DNA from: Litorisediminicola beolgyonensis
GTDB lineage: Bacteria > Pseudomonadota > Alphaproteobacteria > Rhodobacterales > Rhodobacteraceae
NCBI RefSeq assembly: GCF_042679605.1
Contig: NZ_JBHTMU010000009.1
Span: forward strand, 51,158 to 115,157
Length of the DNA stretch: 64,000 bases
Direction: 5' to 3'
Below the pieces are notes generated by a model. It had not been told where the DNA came from. It did not search any database and saw only the letters and a list, made by a program, of their open reading frames with translations. The translations under genes and the position numbers were made by a program. Shown here piece by piece: positions 61,394 to 64,000 of the stretch; position 1 is the stretch's first letter, and every line of letters begins with the position of its first letter.

Positions 61394-62713
61394 ATGACGC
61401 AGTTCCAAAGCGTTGAAGAGATCAAGGCCGCGCTGAAGCGCCGGTTTTTTGCGATTTTTATGGTAACGGTTCTCGGATCGCTTGCTGCGGCCGTGTTCGC
61501 GTTTTCGCGGCCGGAACTCTACGAGTCGATTGCCGTCGTCCAGATCGAGGACGCGCAGGTGTCCGACCAGCTTTCGGGCTCGCCGATGCGCGCCGATGAC
61601 ACCGCCCGTCGGGTCAAGCTGATCGAGCAAAGGATCATGGCGCGGGACAACGTCCAGGGCCTGATCGACACCTATGACCTCTTCGACGATCCGAACCTCT
61701 CGGCGCCCGAACGCGTCTTCGAGCTGCGCGAGTCTGTCCGGATCGAACCGATCCTGGACGGTGTCATGGCCTTTCAGCCCGGTGCGGCGCCCTCGGGCGT
61801 GCGGATCATCGTGCAATTGGGCGATCCCGAGATCGCCGCCGCGGTCGCCAATGACCTGATGGCCTCGGTGGTGGACGTCTCGCGCGAGCGCAGCCTGACA
61901 CGCGCCCGCGAGGCCCTGACGCTCTTCGAGGAAGAGGCCGCGCGGGTCGAAGCCCAGATCGCGGCCGCCGAGGCCGAGCTCGCGGCGTTCAAGGAAGCCA
62001 ATGTCGCCTCGCTGCCCGACGGGCTGTCGAACCTCCGCGAGCGGATCGCGAGCCTTCGCGAGAACCAGCTGACGCTCGAGCAAGAGATCGTGTCGCTGCA
62101 GACCCGCTCCGACCGCCTGCGCGAAGCCGATCTCAACCGCCAGGTTCAGCTTCTCGAGGAGCAGAAGGCGCTGGTCGAAGGTCGGATCGCCGAGGCCGAA
62201 CGCGCGCTCGAAGCGGCGCCCGAGGTCGAGCGCCAGCTCGGCGCGCTTCAGCGGCAGCTTGTGCAGTTGCAGGATCAGTTCACACTGGTGATGCGCCGCC
62301 AGGCCGATGCCGAGCTTGGACAGCAGCTTGAGACGCGACAGCAATCCGCCCGATTCGAAGTTCTCGAAACCGCCGTGCCGACCCAGTTCCCGGTGTCGCG
62401 TGATCCGATCAAGCTGACGATCTTCGGCGCTGTGGCGAGCCTCTTTCTCGGGCTCGGAACGGGCTACCTCTTGGAGCTGATGAACCCGGCAATCCGGAGC
62501 GCCGCGCAGCTTGAAAGCCGCCTCGGTGTCGCGCCGGTCGTGGCGATCCCGCCGATCCGCTCGCGCCACGATATCCGACGTCGGCGCATGATCTGGACGC
62601 TCGGTCTTCTGGCGCTGATCGGCGCGTGTCTCGCCGCCGCGCGTGCGGTCGCGATGCGCGTCTCGGATCTCACCGGTCTCGAAGGCTTCCTGCCGCGCCG
62701 CGCAGAGTACTGA
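61394..62713 (+). CDS. Wzz/GumC-type chain-length and co-polymerase protein
   Basis: A 439-residue inner-membrane protein of the polysaccharide co-polymerase family. A membrane helix near residue 20 (FFAIFMVTVLGSLAAAVFAF) and another pair at ~340-360 and ~395-415 flank a periplasmic part, of which ~165-300 is a long coiled coil. 'PTQFPVSRDPIKLTIFGAVASLFLGLGTGY' is the Pro-rich exit segment before the second helix. There is no kinase domain here; the kinase is encoded opposite, ending 4 bases beyond this stop. It would set polymer length and couple to the Wza-like exporter. An upstream frame extension to 61211 is not supported by a ribosome-binding site. Confidence 0.86.
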   Translation: MTQFQSVEEIKAALKRRFFAIFMVTVLGSLAAAVFAFSRPELYESIAVVQIEDAQVSDQLSGSPMRADDTARRVKLIEQRIMARDNVQGLIDTYDLFDDPNLSAPERVFELRESVRIEPILDGVMAFQPGAAPSGVRIIVQLGDPEIAAAVANDLMASVVDVSRERSLTRAREALTLFEEEAARVEAQIAAAEAELAAFKEANVASLPDGLSNLRERIASLRENQLTLEQEIVSLQTRSDRLREADLNRQVQLLEEQKALVEGRIAEAERALEAAPEVERQLGALQRQLVQLQDQFTLVMRRQADAELGQQLETRQQSARFEVLETAVPTQFPVSRDPIKLTIFGAVASLFLGLGTGYLLELMNPAIRSAAQLESRLGVAPVVAIPPIRSRHDIRRRRMIWTLGLLALIGACLAAARAVAMRVSDLTGLEGFLPRRAEY

Positions 62714-62717
62714 GCGC

Positions 62718-64000
62718 TCAGTACGTGTAGCGCCGCTCGTCGGTATCCTCGGCGCGGTTCAACACCATGCCCAGGAGCGGAGTGTCCGCGCCAAGCCGCC
62801 GCTCGGTGTCGCGAATTTCCTTCTCGGTCGTCAGCCCGCCGCCGATCACCAGAAGAACGGCGTCGAAGCAGGGCCGGAAGGCGATCACGTCGTCGGAATA
62901 GAGCGCGGGCGGCAGGTCGAACAATAGGACGTCCGGCTTCAGGCGCGCCTCGAGCGTATCGAGCGCCACCGCGGTGCGCGGATCGGCCAGAAGCTCGGCG
63001 GCGTAATGCTCCTGGGTATCGTTGAAGCCGAAGGCGATGTTCCGTCCGGCATGGAAGGTGTTCGACGCGAAGCGGCGGAGATGACCCTCGGGCCCGGTCT
63101 TGCCGCGCAGAAGATCGCCCACCGGTCCGACGCCGGTTTGCCCGAAGACCTTGTGCAGCGAGGGCTGCCGCATATCGAGATCCATCAGGATCGTCCGGCA
63201 GTTCTCCTGCCGCGACAGCGACACGGCGAGGTTCGCCGCGGTGAAGGTCTTGCCGCAACCTTTCGTCGGGGAGGTGATCGCGACCCGGGTCCAGCCCCGC
63301 TCGCGCAAGGCCTGCAGGAGGCGCGTGCGCAGGATGTCGAAGCTGGCATGGGCCGGGTCGTGCCGCGCGGCGGTGATGATGCGCGCGCGGTCGAGCTGCG
63401 CCTCGTCCGGCGCGAAACTGACCATTCGGTCCCAGTTCTCGGTGATTTCTGATCCCGAGAGTTGGCCCGGCTGGCGCTCCACATCCGGCGAAGGGGCGGC
63501 TTCGGCGCTTTGATCTGTCGGCTCAGGGGGGGCGGAGTTTTGTTTTGTCTCGGCCGAGGCACGCTCGCGGCGCTCCCGGTCGAGACGCGCCTCTTCTTCG
63601 GCGCGCGCCTCTGCTTCGCGCCGACGCGCGTCTTCAAGCTCTGCCGCGCGTGCGGCTTCAGCCTCGGCCTCGGCGCGTTGGCGTTCGGCGGCGATCCGAG
63701 CGGCTTCGGCACGTTGGGCGTCTTCCGCTTCGGCCTGTGCGCGGGCTGCCGCTTTGCGGGCTGCCAAGTCACGGGCTTTCTGTTCCTCGGCCTCACGCGC
63801 CGCGTCGGCTTTGCGCGCCCGCTCTGCCGCGCGGATCTTTTCCGCAGCGGCGGCTGCCGCCCGGCGGCGACGTTCGGCGTCGCGACCCGCGGCTTCCTGA
63901 AGCTTCCGCGCCGCTTCGGCGTCGGCCGCCGCCGCTTTTTTCGCGTTTTCCGTAGCGAGCCGCTCGGCCTGCCGCGCCTCTTCCGCCAGCCGCTCTTCCT
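62718..64000 (-). CDS. Bacterial tyrosine kinase with long charged coiled coil (5' truncated)
   Basis: At least 427 residues; the frame stays open to the window edge, so the start is outside. The C-terminal ~230 residues are a BY-kinase: Walker A in ITSPTKGCGKTFTAANLA, Walker A' in 'ILMDLDMRQPSLHKVFG', Walker B in 'VLLFDLPPALYS', and a short tyrosine tail ending RRYTY. Before it lies a ~170-residue Ala/Glu/Arg-rich coiled coil, then a Pro/Ser linker. Kinases of this type phosphorylate their own tail to control the Wzz partner. The charged coil is not a usual part of the family and may reach a membrane helix further upstream. Confidence 0.82.
   Translation of the reverse strand, partial: EERLAEEARQAERLATENAKKAAAADAEAARKLQEAAGRDAERRRRAAAAAAEKIRAAERARKADAAREAEEQKARDLAARKAAARAQAEAEDAQRAEAARIAAERQRAEAEAEAARAAELEDARRREAEARAEEEARLDRERRERASAETKQNSAPPEPTDQSAEAAPSPDVERQPGQLSGSEITENWDRMVSFAPDEAQLDRARIITAARHDPAHASFDILRTRLLQALRERGWTRVAITSPTKGCGKTFTAANLAVSLSRQENCRTILMDLDMRQPSLHKVFGQTGVGPVGDLLRGKTGPEGHLRRFASNTFHAGRNIAFGFNDTQEHYAAELLADPRTAVALDTLEARLKPDVLLFDLPPALYSDDVIAFRPCFDAVLLVIGGGLTTEKEIRDTERRLGADTPLLGMVLNRAEDTDERRYTY

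Overview
The window looks like a chromosomal piece of a Rhodobacterales (roseobacter-type) alphaproteobacterium. The grounds are: flaF and flbT next to flagellin, the DUF1217 flagellar protein, a flagellar gene order typical of that group, CtrA-like TTAA-N7-TTAA boxes at flagellar promoters, a yjbF/yjbH exopolysaccharide locus, and high G+C. All coding calls come from reading the translated frames by eye; no database search was run. No tRNA, rRNA, CRISPR array, insertion sequence or stretch of more than 300 bases without a gene was seen.

Region 1 (1-23.2 kb) is a flagellar cluster. It starts with the tail of an FlgN-like chaperone gene, then flagellin, flaF, flbT and a DUF1217 gene on the + strand; fliI on the - strand; flgB-flgC-fliE-fliQ-flgF-flgG-flgA-flgH-fliL on the + strand; and a long - strand operon running flgE-flgK-flgL-flgI-motA-(unknown secreted protein)-lytic transglycosylase-flhA-fliR-flhB-fliJ, with motB just upstream of flgE. 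Many junctions are ATGA or TGATG overlaps. CtrA-like boxes sit ahead of flgB, flgE and motB. fliF, fliG, fliM/N, fliP, flgD and flgJ are not here and presumably lie outside.

Region 2 (23.4-33.2 kb) is the first exopolysaccharide block: YjbH, YjbF lipoprotein, a priming sugar transferase, an NAD-dependent epimerase and a Wza-type export lipoprotein. Two cell-envelope genes follow, an MltB-type transglycosylase and a large secreted protein combining SGNH-like, glycosidase-like and RTX segments.

Region 3 (33.4-41.3 kb) is the most unusual part. Five tightly overlapping genes encode a berberine-bridge-type FAD oxidase, the N-terminal half of a LodA-like quinoprotein, a separate protein joining the LodA catalytic half to a ferritin-like domain, a QhpD-like radical SAM/SPASM enzyme and a QhpG/LodB-like FAD monooxygenase. 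I infer a self-maturing oxidase with a tryptophan-derived quinone cofactor, built in an arrangement I do not recognise as described. A SAM-domain/cyclase/AAA/TPR regulator gene faces it.

Region 4 (44.8-64 kb) combines polysaccharide and assembly-line genes: GT4, GT2, a Wzx-like flippase, a type I PKS (KS-AT-KR-DH-ACP-TE), another GT2, an NRPS (formyltransferase-A with inserted luciferase-like monooxygenase-PCP, code read as glycine), a phosphopantetheinyl transferase, a Wzz-like protein and a tyrosine-kinase gene cut by the window end. Their tight packing suggests an N-formylglycine/polyketide-derived group attached to, or made with, a glycan.
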